Source: a virus. From it: a stretch of DNA of 59,842 nt. The stretch lies in the IMG/VR virus record IMGVR_UViG_3300025132_000006, positions 1 to 59,842 of that record, one strand, 5' to 3'. The number at the start of each line of letters is the position of its first letter. Positions within the stretch are counted from its first letter, which is position 1. The notes beneath the pieces were generated by a model. It saw nothing but the letters and a program-made list of their open reading frames with translations, searched no databases and was not told the origin of the DNA. Position numbers and translations under genes: made by a program. Below are positions 26,251 through 34,083 of this stretch, one piece after another.

Positions 26251-27560
26251 TAAGCTAAGTTTAAAGCCTCTGATTCAGAAATGTAAAACTTACATTTGTT
26301 ACCATTGAAACCAACTGTACCTTCTCCTGTTAATCCATACCTTGCTTTAGCAGATATAATATTAACTGAATGAGGACTAAACTTTTCATCATCATACTGA
26401 TATGGATAATAAACAAATAAAGCAGCTTCTGCAGTTTGTTCTATTACACCACTTTCAGCGAAATCAGACAATTTAGGTTTAGGGTCAAATCTACGTTCAA
26501 TTTCTCTATTAAGTTGAGAAACTAAAATAGCTGAACAATTTTCTTTTTTACATATCCATTTATAATCATTCATAATTACCTCTAATTGAAATCTTCTATC
26601 TAACGATGAAGGCATTTGTATTAGTTGTATATAATCATCAATAATTACATCAGGTTTGAACTTTGTAACTTCACCCATAGCTTCATCAAGACTCCTAAGA
26701 TTATCAAACATCTTAAGCTTCTTATACTTTTTTGCTATGTCTTCAATTATCCCATTTTGTAGTATATCTTTGTGTGCTTCTTCTACTTGATTTTCTCTTA
26801 AGTCATTATATGTCATATTAGATTCTAATACTAGTAGCTTTCTCATCATTTCTGTATTATTCATTTCTCTATTGAGTAGTAGAACTTTCCTACCATCTTC
26901 AATAAGTTTCTGAACAATGTTTACAATGAGAGTAGTTTTACCATGTCCTGGTCTACCACCTACAACAGTAACTTCACCTCTTGTCATTCCGCCTGCAAAT
27001 TCATCAAGTGGAGGAAAATTATAACTAATCATCGAATTACCTTTGACAATCTTATCTACTGTTTGCTCTGCAATGGAGGTTATGTCCGTTGTTTTTGAGG
27101 GCATTAAAGCTCTTAAGGTATCTACACTTCTGCCATGTTCTTCTAATATCTGTCTAGTCTTATCAATAGGTAGATAACTTGAGTTTAATAGCTTATTAGC
27201 TGTTCTAATTACTTCTCTTTGTACATGTTTCTCCCAAACTATTTTAGCATGAGAACCTATAAATGAAGCACCTATAGATTTTTCGGTTAATCCCGTTAGC
27301 CAAAAGCTTGTTATTGTATTATTTTTCTTTTTACACTCGTCTCTAATATTTATTATGTGGTATTCTATTTCTTCTCTTCTTAGTCTTTTAAGAGCCTGCC
27401 ATAGATGCTTACACTCATGACTATAGAAAGCATCATCATCTTGAATGATTTTCTCTGCATCATCTAGTGCTTTAAATCCATTAGCCATTACTTCTGCTAA
27501 TAAATTTTCTTCAGCATCTATATCTGACGGAGGCAGCTTTATATCATCTATTGGTTTCAT
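26250..27560 (-). CDS. dnaB: Replicative DNA helicase, DnaB family
   Basis: I start at the ATG at 27560 because GGAG is six bases upstream. An ATG at 27575 lies inside the methylase gene and has no site. The protein has 436 residues. The N-terminal half is the DnaB primase-interacting type of helical domain (near residues 13-110). The RecA-like half has Walker A GGRPGHGKTT at 201-210, Walker B IIDDY at 306-310, SQLNRE at 348-353 and the FAESGVIEQTAE loop typical of hexameric DnaB. It unwinds DNA at the fork. No phage primase or polymerase is visible, so host enzymes must be recruited. Confidence 0.92.
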   Translation of the reverse strand: MKPIDDIKLPPSDIDAEENLLAEVMANGFKALDDAEKIIQDDDAFYSHECKHLWQALKRLRREEIEYHIINIRDECKKKNNTITSFWLTGLTEKSIGASFIGSHAKIVWEKHVQREVIRTANKLLNSSYLPIDKTRQILEEHGRSVDTLRALMPSKTTDITSIAEQTVDKIVKGNSMISYNFPPLDEFAGGMTRGEVTVVGGRPGHGKTTLIVNIVQKLIEDGRKVLLLNREMNNTEMMRKLLVLESNMTYNDLRENQVEEAHKDILQNGIIEDIAKKYKKLKMFDNLRSLDEAMGEVTKFKPDVIIDDYIQLIQMPSSLDRRFQLEVIMNDYKWICKKENCSAILVSQLNREIERRFDPKPKLSDFAESGVIEQTAEAALFVYYPYQYDDEKFSPHSVNIISAKARYGLTGEGTVGFNGNKCKFYISESEALNLA

Positions 27561-27561
27561 T

Positions 27562-28404
27562 TTATACTCCATCAAATATTGTTTGTTGTACTGCTGGTGG
27601 TTCGTAATTAGTAATGACTATTTCATTCTTATAATCACGCTTTGTTGTTTGTCCTGAGTAGATAACCGGTATTTTTTCTATATTATAGTTTTTGTATAGT
27701 TCGTGTACTTTTGGGTTATCATCGTAACTCACCATAAACCTTCCACCGAAAGCATTTATTTTATCACAAATATCAAATAAATCCAAATGGTCTTGATGTG
27801 TAAATGTATGTATATAATAGTCTTTACGTTTGGATGCCACGAAATATGGAGGGTCTAAATACCATAAGTCATTTTTATTTGGTTGATACTTATCAATCAG
27901 TACTCTGAAATCTAAGTTTTCAACTGTAACATTATTAAGGTATTGCCTAGATACTTCAAGGTCTTTAATAAATGTGTCTGTATTCCAGTCTTTAGAGTTT
28001 TTAGAAAATGTGCCTTGAGGATTATTGTTAAAGGAACACTTTACTAGGTAATAATATCTAGCAGCTCTTTTAGGGTCTGGGATTTCTGTTTCTTTTGTAT
28101 TGTATATGTAGTCTTTATATATTTTATGTTGTGTTCTGCTTTTTATATACCAACCTATATGTTCGCAAAATGAATCAAATTCTTCTGCTAATGTAGCATA
28201 TAGATTAACTAGGTTATTATCTTTGTCATTAACAATATTTTCTTCAACTTTTCTTTTTCTGAAGAACATCGATAATCCACCAGCAAACACTTCTATATAT
28301 CTTTTGTGTTTTGGTAGTTTTGGTATTAATTGTCTACTTAACTGGAATTTCCCGCCATAATAAGGTATTACGACGGGACAATCCTTCCATTGATGGTCTG
28401 ACAT
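27562..28404 (-). CDS. D12-class DNA N6-adenine methyltransferase
   Basis: The 280-residue product has motifs in D12 order: PYYGGKF (14-20, SAM-binding N-terminus), EVFAGGLS (38-45) and catalytic DPPY (184-187). Length and order match the Dam/DpnM group. It would methylate adenine in a short palindrome. No cognate restriction enzyme is nearby, so it is an orphan protecting the phage from host nucleases or marking DNA. By eye, the whole window has no GATC, the usual Dam target, so the specificity is open. The start is joined to the previous gene by TAATG. Confidence 0.88.
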   Translation of the reverse strand: MSDHQWKDCPVVIPYYGGKFQLSRQLIPKLPKHKRYIEVFAGGLSMFFRKRKVEENIVNDKDNNLVNLYATLAEEFDSFCEHIGWYIKSRTQHKIYKDYIYNTKETEIPDPKRAARYYYLVKCSFNNNPQGTFSKNSKDWNTDTFIKDLEVSRQYLNNVTVENLDFRVLIDKYQPNKNDLWYLDPPYFVASKRKDYYIHTFTHQDHLDLFDICDKINAFGGRFMVSYDDNPKVHELYKNYNIEKIPVIYSGQTTKRDYKNEIVITNYEPPAVQQTIFDGV

Positions 28405-29171
28405 TAAGCTTTTGCTACCATTTTAGCCCACTTATCTATAGTAGGATAAATTTGTTTTTCAAACTTATGTGTCGTATTCCAATTTCTGTTCATATGATGT
28501 GTATTAACCCATGTAGCAGCGTTAAACAAGTCCCAATATGTTTCGGGTTTCTCTGCAATTAAATGCTGAACAAACGGTTCCATAACATGATTTGGTACTA
28601 AGTCTATCATCTTCTTTATATGAGATTGTCTTACTTTTGTATCTTTTAATCGTGGAAAATCAGAATTAAATACTTCTTTTGTAGATTCAATTGTACTAAT
28701 GATTTGTTCTTCTATCTCATTTAATCTAGGATTATGTATACTATGTTTATTTCTTTTCTTATTAAGAATGATTCCTATTACCATACCATTAAGACATATT
28801 AATCTAAATGCACCTGACATTATTCCTAACTCCCAACTACCATCGTAGGAATTTTTAATAATTATTTCAGGCGTACAAATATCATCTTTACTAATAGGTA
28901 TTTTTAAATCAGGTAAATTAAACTTATAAACAGTTCTTTTACCATCACTAAGAATCTTAGCCTCTCTAGGTTTAGCACCAACTTTATCTAATATAGGTAA
29001 AGCAGTGTCCATAATATCTTTATTTGTAACTAACTTGTATTCATCTGTCATGCAACTTAGTATTTCACCAGTGTCTTCTCTCATTATAAACTTATGTCCT
29101 GTTTTTGTAATAATATCTGCTCCAAGTTGAGCTGGTACTTCTCTTACTGGAAATAATGTTTCATTTATCAT
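28404..29171 (-). CDS. DUF932-family protein
   Basis: The product has 255 residues. The central motif SYDGSWELG followed by FRLICLNGM is the hallmark of DUF932 proteins, common in phages and plasmids and of unsettled function. They are often near recombination or replication genes, as here between the methylase and a run of small genes. AAGGAG precedes the ATG, and the stop overlaps the methylase start. No catalytic residues can be named. Confidence 0.75.
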   Translation of the reverse strand: MINETLFPVREVPAQLGADIITKTGHKFIMREDTGEILSCMTDEYKLVTNKDIMDTALPILDKVGAKPREAKILSDGKRTVYKFNLPDLKIPISKDDICTPEIIIKNSYDGSWELGIMSGAFRLICLNGMVIGIILNKKRNKHSIHNPRLNEIEEQIISTIESTKEVFNSDFPRLKDTKVRQSHIKKMIDLVPNHVMEPFVQHLIAEKPETYWDLFNAATWVNTHHMNRNWNTTHKFEKQIYPTIDKWAKMVAKA

Positions 29172-29556
29172 ATCCTAACTCCTTTTTTTTATTTTTTATA
29201 CTTTTAGGTGATTTACCTAACATTTTTAATTCTGCATCTCTTTTTAACTTTAATTCTTCAGCCCCATTTTGTATCATAGCTCTGAGATAAGCATATCCCT
29301 TACCTTTTTTAAATTCTTGTTTAAGCATATAAGCTTTAACAGAATGTTCAACAAATTCATCTTCATATTTTTGTATACCATATAAGAATGCATATTCTTT
29401 ATAACTTTTCTTTTCTGTTGTTATTGTATTCTTTATATTCTTAATTGCCGTATTAAGCAGTTTTCTTGTTTTATCACTTCTTTGAAATTTCAATCTTGTT
29501 ATCTCTGTAGTACCTACTTTTGTATATTCATAACCACAAGCAATACATTTACTCAT
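29161..29556 (-). CDS. Helical protein with one CxxC
   Basis: The product has 131 residues. The N-terminus has a single Cys4-x2-Cys7 pair, half a zinc knuckle, followed by helical and basic regions ending in KNKKKELGYDK. A DNA-binding or replication-accessory role is possible from charge and position. The start and stop overlap both neighbours by a few bases. The family was not recognised. Confidence 0.6.
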   Translation of the reverse strand: MSKCIACGYEYTKVGTTEITRLKFQRSDKTRKLLNTAIKNIKNTITTEKKSYKEYAFLYGIQKYEDEFVEHSVKAYMLKQEFKKGKGYAYLRAMIQNGAEELKLKRDAELKMLGKSPKSIKNKKKELGYDK

Positions 29557-29744
29557 TCTTCTTCATCCAATTGCATTTCATCATGTATTTCATTGAGTTT
29601 AGCATAAGCAGGGTCATTACTTCTTTGTCTCATTTCTTCGTGAGCAACCATAAATCCTATAGCCATATTTTTATTACCTACAAAATCTATTAAAGATTCT
29701 AAATCTCCATTTTCACAAAGTTGAGATATTTTATTCATCATCAT
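29553..29744 (-). CDS. Small acidic protein
   Basis: The product has 63 residues and begins with three Met codons. AAGGA seven bases before the first favours 29744. It is acidic at the end (MQLDEEE), helical and without a motif. The start overlaps the upstream stop by 14 bases. Function is unknown. Confidence 0.6.
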   Translation of the reverse strand: MMMNKISQLCENGDLESLIDFVGNKNMAIGFMVAHEEMRQRSNDPAYAKLNEIHDEMQLDEEE

Positions 29745-30030
29745 ATATTTCCTTTACTTCTGTTGTAGCTCCTATTATATGTTTACCTAAATAGTAATTT
29801 CTATCTTCTGTTGGAATATTAGGAACTTCTGTTATTATTACTTTAGCATTAGTTTCACATTCTATTAATATACCTTTCATTAGATTAGGTGTTATAAAAT
29901 ATGAACCTATTGGAATATCTTTTAAGAATTTATATCCTTTAGCTGGTTTTATTTTAAAATTGTCTTTTAATGCTTTATTCGCAAGTTTGGCAATTTTCCG
30001 GTGCTTGATAGCTAGTGGGTTTCTCTTCAT
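29731..30030 (-). CDS. Conserved-looking small protein, unknown
   Basis: The product has 99 residues: a basic N-terminus (KRNPLAIKHRKIAKLANKA) and a beta-rich second half (IGSYFITPNLMKGILIE). A clear AGGAAGGA precedes the ATG even though the gene overlaps its upstream neighbour by 56 bases. That site argues that this out-of-frame overlap is real. Function is unknown. Confidence 0.6.
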   Translation of the reverse strand: MKRNPLAIKHRKIAKLANKALKDNFKIKPAKGYKFLKDIPIGSYFITPNLMKGILIECETNAKVIITEVPNIPTEDRNYYLGKHIIGATTEVKEIYDDE

Positions 30031-30250
30031 ATCCTTCCTCTTTTCTTATTAAATCATCTTTTATTTTTATAATATCTTTTCTTATTTTTTCAAAAGGTTT
30101 AGCATAATCAAAATTACTTAAGGTTCTTGCAGAGTTTTCAGCTAACACAAGTGCTATTATAATATTCTGCATTTCTTCTTTACTAAACCTTATTAAAGCA
30201 GTTGATTTTTTTAACCATTCTGTTTCTTTATATACATCTCTTGTCATCAT
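29975..30250 (-). CDS. Small helical protein, unknown
   Basis: The product has 91 residues, mostly helical, ending with ENCQTCE (a lone CxxC). The 3' end overlaps the next gene by 56 bases in another frame, and the ATG overlaps the previous stop. Function is unknown; it belongs to the early operon. Confidence 0.55.
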   Translation of the reverse strand: MMTRDVYKETEWLKKSTALIRFSKEEMQNIIIALVLAENSARTLSNFDYAKPFEKIRKDIIKIKDDLIRKEEGYEEKPTSYQAPENCQTCE

Positions 30251-30510
30251 TCTTCCTCATCATTTTTCATAGAAACAGCAGGCATTACTTGTATCATAAA
30301 CTCTTCAAATATTTCATTAGCTACTTGATGTTTGAAAGCATCACTTTCTACATTAGCATTTTTATATTTAGATAATACCATTTTAACAATATCTGTGACT
30401 GTTACTCGATAAAATTCATAATCAATATCTTCTGGCATATCACTTAAGTCTATTTTTTTCTTTCTTCCATCTATGATAGGTGGATTATTTAATCTATCTA
30501 TAACTTTCAT
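30247..30510 (-). CDS. Small protein, unknown
   Basis: The product has 87 residues and a helical middle (VTVTDIVKMVLSKY) with an acidic end (KNDEEE). AAGGA lies upstream of the ATG. It is the first gene after the structured non-coding stretch at 30.5-30.8 kb, so that RNA forms or borders its 5' leader. Confidence 0.6.
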   Translation of the reverse strand: MKVIDRLNNPPIIDGRKKKIDLSDMPEDIDYEFYRVTVTDIVKMVLSKYKNANVESDAFKHQVANEIFEEFMIQVMPAVSMKNDEEE

Positions 30511-30538
30511 AATGTTTTCCTTATATTAGTTAATTCAT

Positions 30539-30827
30539 AGGCAGTCTCAGAAAAGAATGGTTCGCCAACCATAGTCAATCTCTTTTTATAAATCGCTCTT
30601 GTGAACATAACACTCACAGTATTAATTGTTAAAAGAAAATAGTATTCTTCTGAAACTGCCTAAATTAGAAAAGGTTGAGTGGTTAAGCCTAAGATGGTAT
30701 ATGGAAGGTGTATAAGCTGTAGATATATTGACGTTAACCACTCTTCTTAATTTAAAACAGAAAGAGGGTAAGAAACAAACAAGAAGGAACTTGTATGAAT
30801 ATAGATTCGACACTATTCCTACCCTCT
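30539..30827 (-). ncRNA. Three tandem structured RNA domains between SSB-like gene and 30247-30510
   Basis: The 327-bp gap 30511-30837 has no credible gene but three adjacent blocks, each closed by a long stem. Block 1: 30763-30770 pairs with 30820-30827 (8 bp), with an inner ACAAG/CTTGT hairpin. Block 2: 30677-30686 pairs with 30734-30743 (10 bp, perfect), extended by AT-rich flanks. Block 3: 30539-30558 pairs with 30644-30661 (about 17 pairs) and encloses the hairpin ATGGTT/AACCAT at 30557-30572 and a TGTGA/TCACA hairpin. In blocks 2 and 3 positions that mismatch on the plus strand (A-C) are G-U pairs on the minus strand, so the RNA is read with the operon. The class is unknown: it could be a regulatory leader, processing signals or an independent small RNA. 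Confidence 0.6.
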
Positions 30828-30837
30828 CTCATTTTAT

Positions 30838-31410
30838 TTAGAATGGCACGTCACTATCAAACTCACTAGCATCTTTTCTTTCGCCATTTTGCCAAGGATA
30901 AACTTGAAATACTTTCCAAGCTTTTCTTGTGCTACCATCTTGAGCCTTGTATTCTTCTTGACCAATCTTGATTAAGCAAGGTAATCCAATTACATCAGAT
31001 TCTTCTACTTGACCTAATACAGTATCGTTATTGTCATCTACTTGGAATACAACGCCAATGGATTCAAACCATTGTTTATACTTCCGGTTCTTCCATTTTT
31101 CATCACCTGGTTTAGGAGTAAGCCATATGCCATTACTTCTAAATTCCTTAGATGCTAGATATGAACCACTTATCTTTTGTGGGTTTCCATCAGCATCTAC
31201 AACTTTAACAAGCTCACCATTTTCAATAGTTTGCTTATCAATAGATACTTTTTCAACTTCGTTAGCAACAGTAAAAATCATGTTATAAACGACACTATCG
31301 TTCCATTCTTTTATATCTATTTTGCTTACGTGAGCAGGATAAGTTCCAGGTATGATAGGTAAAGATTTTTCATCTCCTTTACCTAATGTAGTATTTTCTA
31401 ATGTTTTCAC
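30838..31410 (-). CDS. Single-stranded DNA-binding protein-like (DUF669-like)
   Basis: The product has 190 residues. The beta-rich body (GTYPAHVSKIDIKEWND, then IGLPCLIKIGQEEY) is of the type found in phage SSB-like and DUF669 proteins. The last residues, DSDVPF, match the acidic tip by which SSBs recruit partner enzymes. It should coat single strands during recombination and replication, next to the annealing protein and nuclease of the operon. The fold is inferred; the tail is the firm evidence. Confidence 0.7.
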   Translation of the reverse strand: MKTLENTTLGKGDEKSLPIIPGTYPAHVSKIDIKEWNDSVVYNMIFTVANEVEKVSIDKQTIENGELVKVVDADGNPQKISGSYLASKEFRSNGIWLTPKPGDEKWKNRKYKQWFESIGVVFQVDDNNDTVLGQVEESDVIGLPCLIKIGQEEYKAQDGSTRKAWKVFQVYPWQNGERKDASEFDSDVPF

Positions 31411-31421
31411 TAGTATTCTCC

Positions 31422-31694
31422 TTATTTGGTTGATTTGGTTGTTGTGTACTTTTCCATTAACTTATTAAACTCGCTACGAAACTCAAGCATTTTTTTACTT
31501 GGCTCTGCTCCATTGCGACCTTGAAAGTATAATTGAGGACTTACAAAACTACCTGTTTTGGTTTTCATAAACCTACGAGTATTGTGTCTACGAGTACTAG
31601 CAAAGCCAGATTCTTGTAGTTCTTTAACTGTCTTATCAGTTAGAACACCATTTTTATTTAGGTCTTCTATTTCTTTAAGAGTTAATTTACCCAT
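31422..31694 (-). CDS. Small basic protein, unknown
   Basis: The ATG at 31694 has GGAG six bases upstream and lies beyond the previous stop, so I prefer it to the ATG at 31724. The product has 90 residues: a short helix (LTLKEIEDLNKNGVLTDKTV) then a basic stretch with RRHNTRRFMKTKTG, suggesting nucleic-acid binding. Function is unknown. Confidence 0.6.
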   Translation of the reverse strand: MGKLTLKEIEDLNKNGVLTDKTVKELQESGFASTRRHNTRRFMKTKTGSFVSPQLYFQGRNGAEPSKKMLEFRSEFNKLMEKYTTTKSTK

Positions 31695-31707
31695 TATATT
31701 CTCCTTT

Positions 31708-31944
31708 TTAATAATCTCCATCAATATATCTAGGTTCTTCTTCTTTATCCATTTCTATGGTAAAAGCATAATAACTAGGATTAATAGAGATGTTTTTGTT
31801 ATTGTGTGTTTTAAAGCACATCATTGGCTTTCCATTAAGTAACTTATATCCTTTAAATACAACTTGACGGAATTCTTTTCCATCATTTGTACCTATAACA
31901 TATTTATCGTTTACTTCTAGGATTCCATCATCATTTAGATTCAT
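31708..31944 (-). CDS. Small beta-rich protein, unknown
   Basis: The product has 78 residues of alternating short strands (KYVIGTNDGKEFRQVVFKGY) and an acidic end. AGGAG precedes the ATG by 9 bases, and the gene overlaps the annealing-protein gene by 14 bases. No family was recognised. Confidence 0.6.
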   Translation of the reverse strand: MNLNDDGILEVNDKYVIGTNDGKEFRQVVFKGYKLLNGKPMMCFKTHNNKNISINPSYYAFTIEMDKEEEPRYIDGDY

Positions 31945-32503
31945 TTTCTAATCTCCTCTTTAGTGATGCATATGTAACTTCAAAATTATCTGCGTGAACT
32001 AATTCCTTATCAATTCCATCGCTAACTTCTTTATGTTTACTTGCTCCTAGCTTTTCAGCAACAACTAGAAGTGCTTTTTTCTGCTCTTTAGTCAAAGGAG
32101 TAGTATGAGGTAAGTCTTCACCTGCATATATATATAATCCTAATCCATGTAGAGCAATCGCTTTAGCTAAACATCTAGCATGTGATGTATTTATTTGAAA
32201 AGCATTAGGTTTCTCAATAGTCTGATTTCTGTTGTCTAGTACAGGATGAGTTTGTGTTCTTGAAAGCCCATTAACTGTTACGCTTACCTTTACAAAATAT
32301 CCAGTATCTGTCTTCATGTATGGTTGAGAACCTCCATTGCCATCACTGTATTCAAATACATGCCATGTAGCGTCAGGTGCTATTTTTAACAACTCTCTAA
32401 TTGCCCAAGCCCAACTAAGATATGTAAAATTACCTTTTTTCTCAGTATACTCATTTACATTTATACTATTTAGTGTTTCAAAAGTATTAATTTCATTTGG
32501 CAT
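31931..32503 (-). CDS. Single-strand annealing protein, Sak/DUF1071 type
   Basis: The product has 190 residues. The N-terminal YLSWAWAIRELLKIAPDA, the strand FVKVSVTVNGL and the block NTSHARCLAKAIALHGLGLY are characteristic of DUF1071/Sak-type phage recombinases. These bind ssDNA and anneal complementary strands. AGGAGG precedes the start. The Cas4-like nuclease upstream and the SSB-like gene downstream complete an exonuclease, annealase and SSB set comparable in role to lambda Red. Confidence 0.8.
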   Translation of the reverse strand: MPNEINTFETLNSINVNEYTEKKGNFTYLSWAWAIRELLKIAPDATWHVFEYSDGNGGSQPYMKTDTGYFVKVSVTVNGLSRTQTHPVLDNRNQTIEKPNAFQINTSHARCLAKAIALHGLGLYIYAGEDLPHTTPLTKEQKKALLVVAEKLGASKHKEVSDGIDKELVHADNFEVTYASLKRRLENESK

Positions 32504-32515
32504 ATTGCCTCCTAT

Positions 32516-32797
32516 TTAGTTTTCATTCATCCATGTATAATACCATAAGTCGCCAGTGTCTTCATCCTCAAATTCTAATTCATTGATAGGATAAACAGTA
32601 CTGACATCTTTTATGCAAGAAATAGGTTTCCAATAGGCATATCGTATACCTGTCTCCCTAAATTCTAGTTCATTTGTATTATAACCTTTTTCTTTCATTA
32701 GTTTTGCTATCTTATTTCTTTTATTTTTATCAACTGGACATGAATTATGATATTTATATCCCCATTGATTATCTGTGTTGTGTGGTACTCCTGCCAT
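32516..32797 (-). CDS. Small protein between nuclease and annealase, unknown
   Basis: The product has 93 residues with many aromatic residues (WGYKYHNSC, IRYAYWKPIS, LWYYTWMNEN) and two Cys. AAGGAG precedes the ATG. It is encoded between the nuclease and the annealing protein, so an accessory role in recombination is possible. The family was not recognised. Confidence 0.6.
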   Translation of the reverse strand: MAGVPHNTDNQWGYKYHNSCPVDKNKRNKIAKLMKEKGYNTNELEFRETGIRYAYWKPISCIKDVSTVYPINELEFEDEDTGDLWYYTWMNEN

Positions 32798-32798
32798 T

Positions 32799-33536
32799 TT
32801 ATACTCCTTGACATTCTATTTTATGAAATGGACAATATTTACATTCCCAATTATATACTGGAGTGTTATGACTACCTATATCTGGTAATCCTTCTTCATC
32901 TAATGTTTCATTTAACTCGACCCAGTAATAAAATGCATTCTTTATCCATTCGTTACTAATAATTTGAGTTTTCATCATACTATCATCTTTACGATACCAT
33001 ATTAAACCAAGCTCAACACTACTTGCTTCTTCTTCTCTGCCTAAATGATTAAGCATACCTAATGCATATGTACCTAATTGAAGCTCATAGTTAACAGAAG
33101 GATTAGGGTCTCTATTAAAAGCTCTTCCAAATAATTTTTTCCATTTAAATGAATGAGCAGTCTTAACATCGTATACAAATAGTTTTTCTTCATTGTCAAT
33201 AGCTAAATCTAAATGACCAACTACATTTAAATCTGGTAGCTTAATTCGAAACTCAGAATAGATAGTAATATTATGTTCTTCATCTTTATTTAAGTTATTG
33301 TATTCTAATATTGCTTCTTCTAAGTCTTTATGAACTAAAGTACCTAACCTCATAACTCTCATAGGTCTTTCAGTTGGTGCTATCTCATCATATCCTTCTT
33401 TTTTATACCATTGTTTTCTAAAACATGAACCTGCAGTAGATGCACTAAACCATCCTTTAAACTTTTCATATTTTTCTTTATGTTTTTTACCTTGATTTAA
33501 TAAATAGTCATGGTAAATATTTTCTATATTAATCAT
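32799..33536 (-). CDS. Cas4/RecB-like PD-(D/E)XK exonuclease with iron-sulphur cysteines
   Basis: I start at the ATG at 33536, which overlaps the previous stop and has AAGGA upstream; the ATG at 33563 would overlap by 35 bases. The product has 245 residues. Motifs in order: SCFRKQW with Cys38, His69, GHLD with Asp109, YDVKT with Asp123 and Lys125, QLGTY with Gln153, and CKYCPFHKIEC with Cys232, Cys235, Cys242. One early plus three late Cys around a RecB nuclease core is the Cas4/AddB-type 4Fe-4S arrangement. It should resect DNA ends for the annealing protein. No CRISPR array is present. Confidence 0.85.
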   Translation of the reverse strand: MINIENIYHDYLLNQGKKHKEKYEKFKGWFSASTAGSCFRKQWYKKEGYDEIAPTERPMRVMRLGTLVHKDLEEAILEYNNLNKDEEHNITIYSEFRIKLPDLNVVGHLDLAIDNEEKLFVYDVKTAHSFKWKKLFGRAFNRDPNPSVNYELQLGTYALGMLNHLGREEEASSVELGLIWYRKDDSMMKTQIISNEWIKNAFYYWVELNETLDEEGLPDIGSHNTPVYNWECKYCPFHKIECQGV

Positions 33537-33693
33537 TTCCCCATTCCTTATTATATTCATCATAGTTCTTCATAATGTTTATCCATTGTAGTTTAGTCAA
33601 TGATGTTAGTTCTCTTGCTCTACGGTCAAACATATTAAATGAACCATTTCTACGAACAACTTCGTATTCTTTAAATTGTTTTTTTGTAATCAT
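33529..33693 (-). CDS. 54-residue basic protein
   Basis: AGGAGG lies just before the ATG (33693). The product MITKKQFKEYEVVRRNGSFN... is basic, with RRARELTSLTKLQW in the middle; a small conserved-type early phage protein. It overlaps the nuclease start by eight bases. Function is unknown. Confidence 0.65.
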   Translation of the reverse strand: MITKKQFKEYEVVRRNGSFNMFDRRARELTSLTKLQWINIMKNYDEYNKEWGND

Positions 33694-33742
33694 ATATCCT
33701 CCTAAAATTACATATTGTTACACTTACATAAAAGCTTAATGA

Positions 33743-33852
33743 GGGATACTGCATAATTGAAAAGAAGATTTCCCAATAAACCAACAATTATACATGGGTT
33801 GTATCCCCCATTTGTGCATCCACATGAACTAGCAGAGTCCTGCGTTTCACGT
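33743..33852 (-). ncRNA. Structured leader RNA upstream of 33529-33693
   Basis: The 165-bp gap 33694-33858 holds two structures. Reading the minus strand, 33846-33852 pairs with 33822-33828 (7 bp including a G-U that is a mismatch on the plus strand), enclosing GCAG/CTGC. Then 33801-33807 pairs with 33743-33749 (7 bp perfect), and inside it 33785-33791 pairs with 33753-33759 (7 bp perfect). A CCCA near the first strand of the outer stem could pair with TGGG in the inner loop. It may be a regulatory leader or processing element; it does not fit a tRNA. Confidence 0.5.
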
Positions 33853-33858
33853 AAGGTA

Positions 33859-34083
33859 CTACTTAACTACTGCCTCTAGTTTATAAGAAGCGTAAGTCTT
33901 ACCTTGTCTAGTTATTTTCTTAGTCTTTATCTTATGACCATCTGCTCTTAAATTAAATATTACAGCTGCTAATCTAAAGCATCCATATTGTTCAAGTGCA
34001 TCAAGTGGTGTAATAGAACCTACTTTTTTTAAATGATTAAGTATATTCTTTTGTTGACTAGTATATCTACCTGCATTTAACAT
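33859..34083 (-). CDS. Winged-helix DNA-binding protein
   Basis: The product has 74 residues. The pattern ILNHLKKVGSITPLDALEQYGCFRLAAVI followed by a beta wing (KIKTKKITRQGKTYASYKL) is that of small phage helix-turn-helix proteins. It probably regulates transcription or helps initiate replication. It overlaps the previous gene by seven bases and is followed by the structured leader. Confidence 0.7.
   Translation of the reverse strand: MLNAGRYTSQQKNILNHLKKVGSITPLDALEQYGCFRLAAVIFNLRADGHKIKTKKITRQGKTYASYKLEAVVK

Noticed and set aside
32799-33536. CRISPR-Cas locus suggested by the Cas4-like nuclease
   Set aside because: No repeat-spacer array, Cas1 or Cas2 is present. The neighbours are recombination genes.
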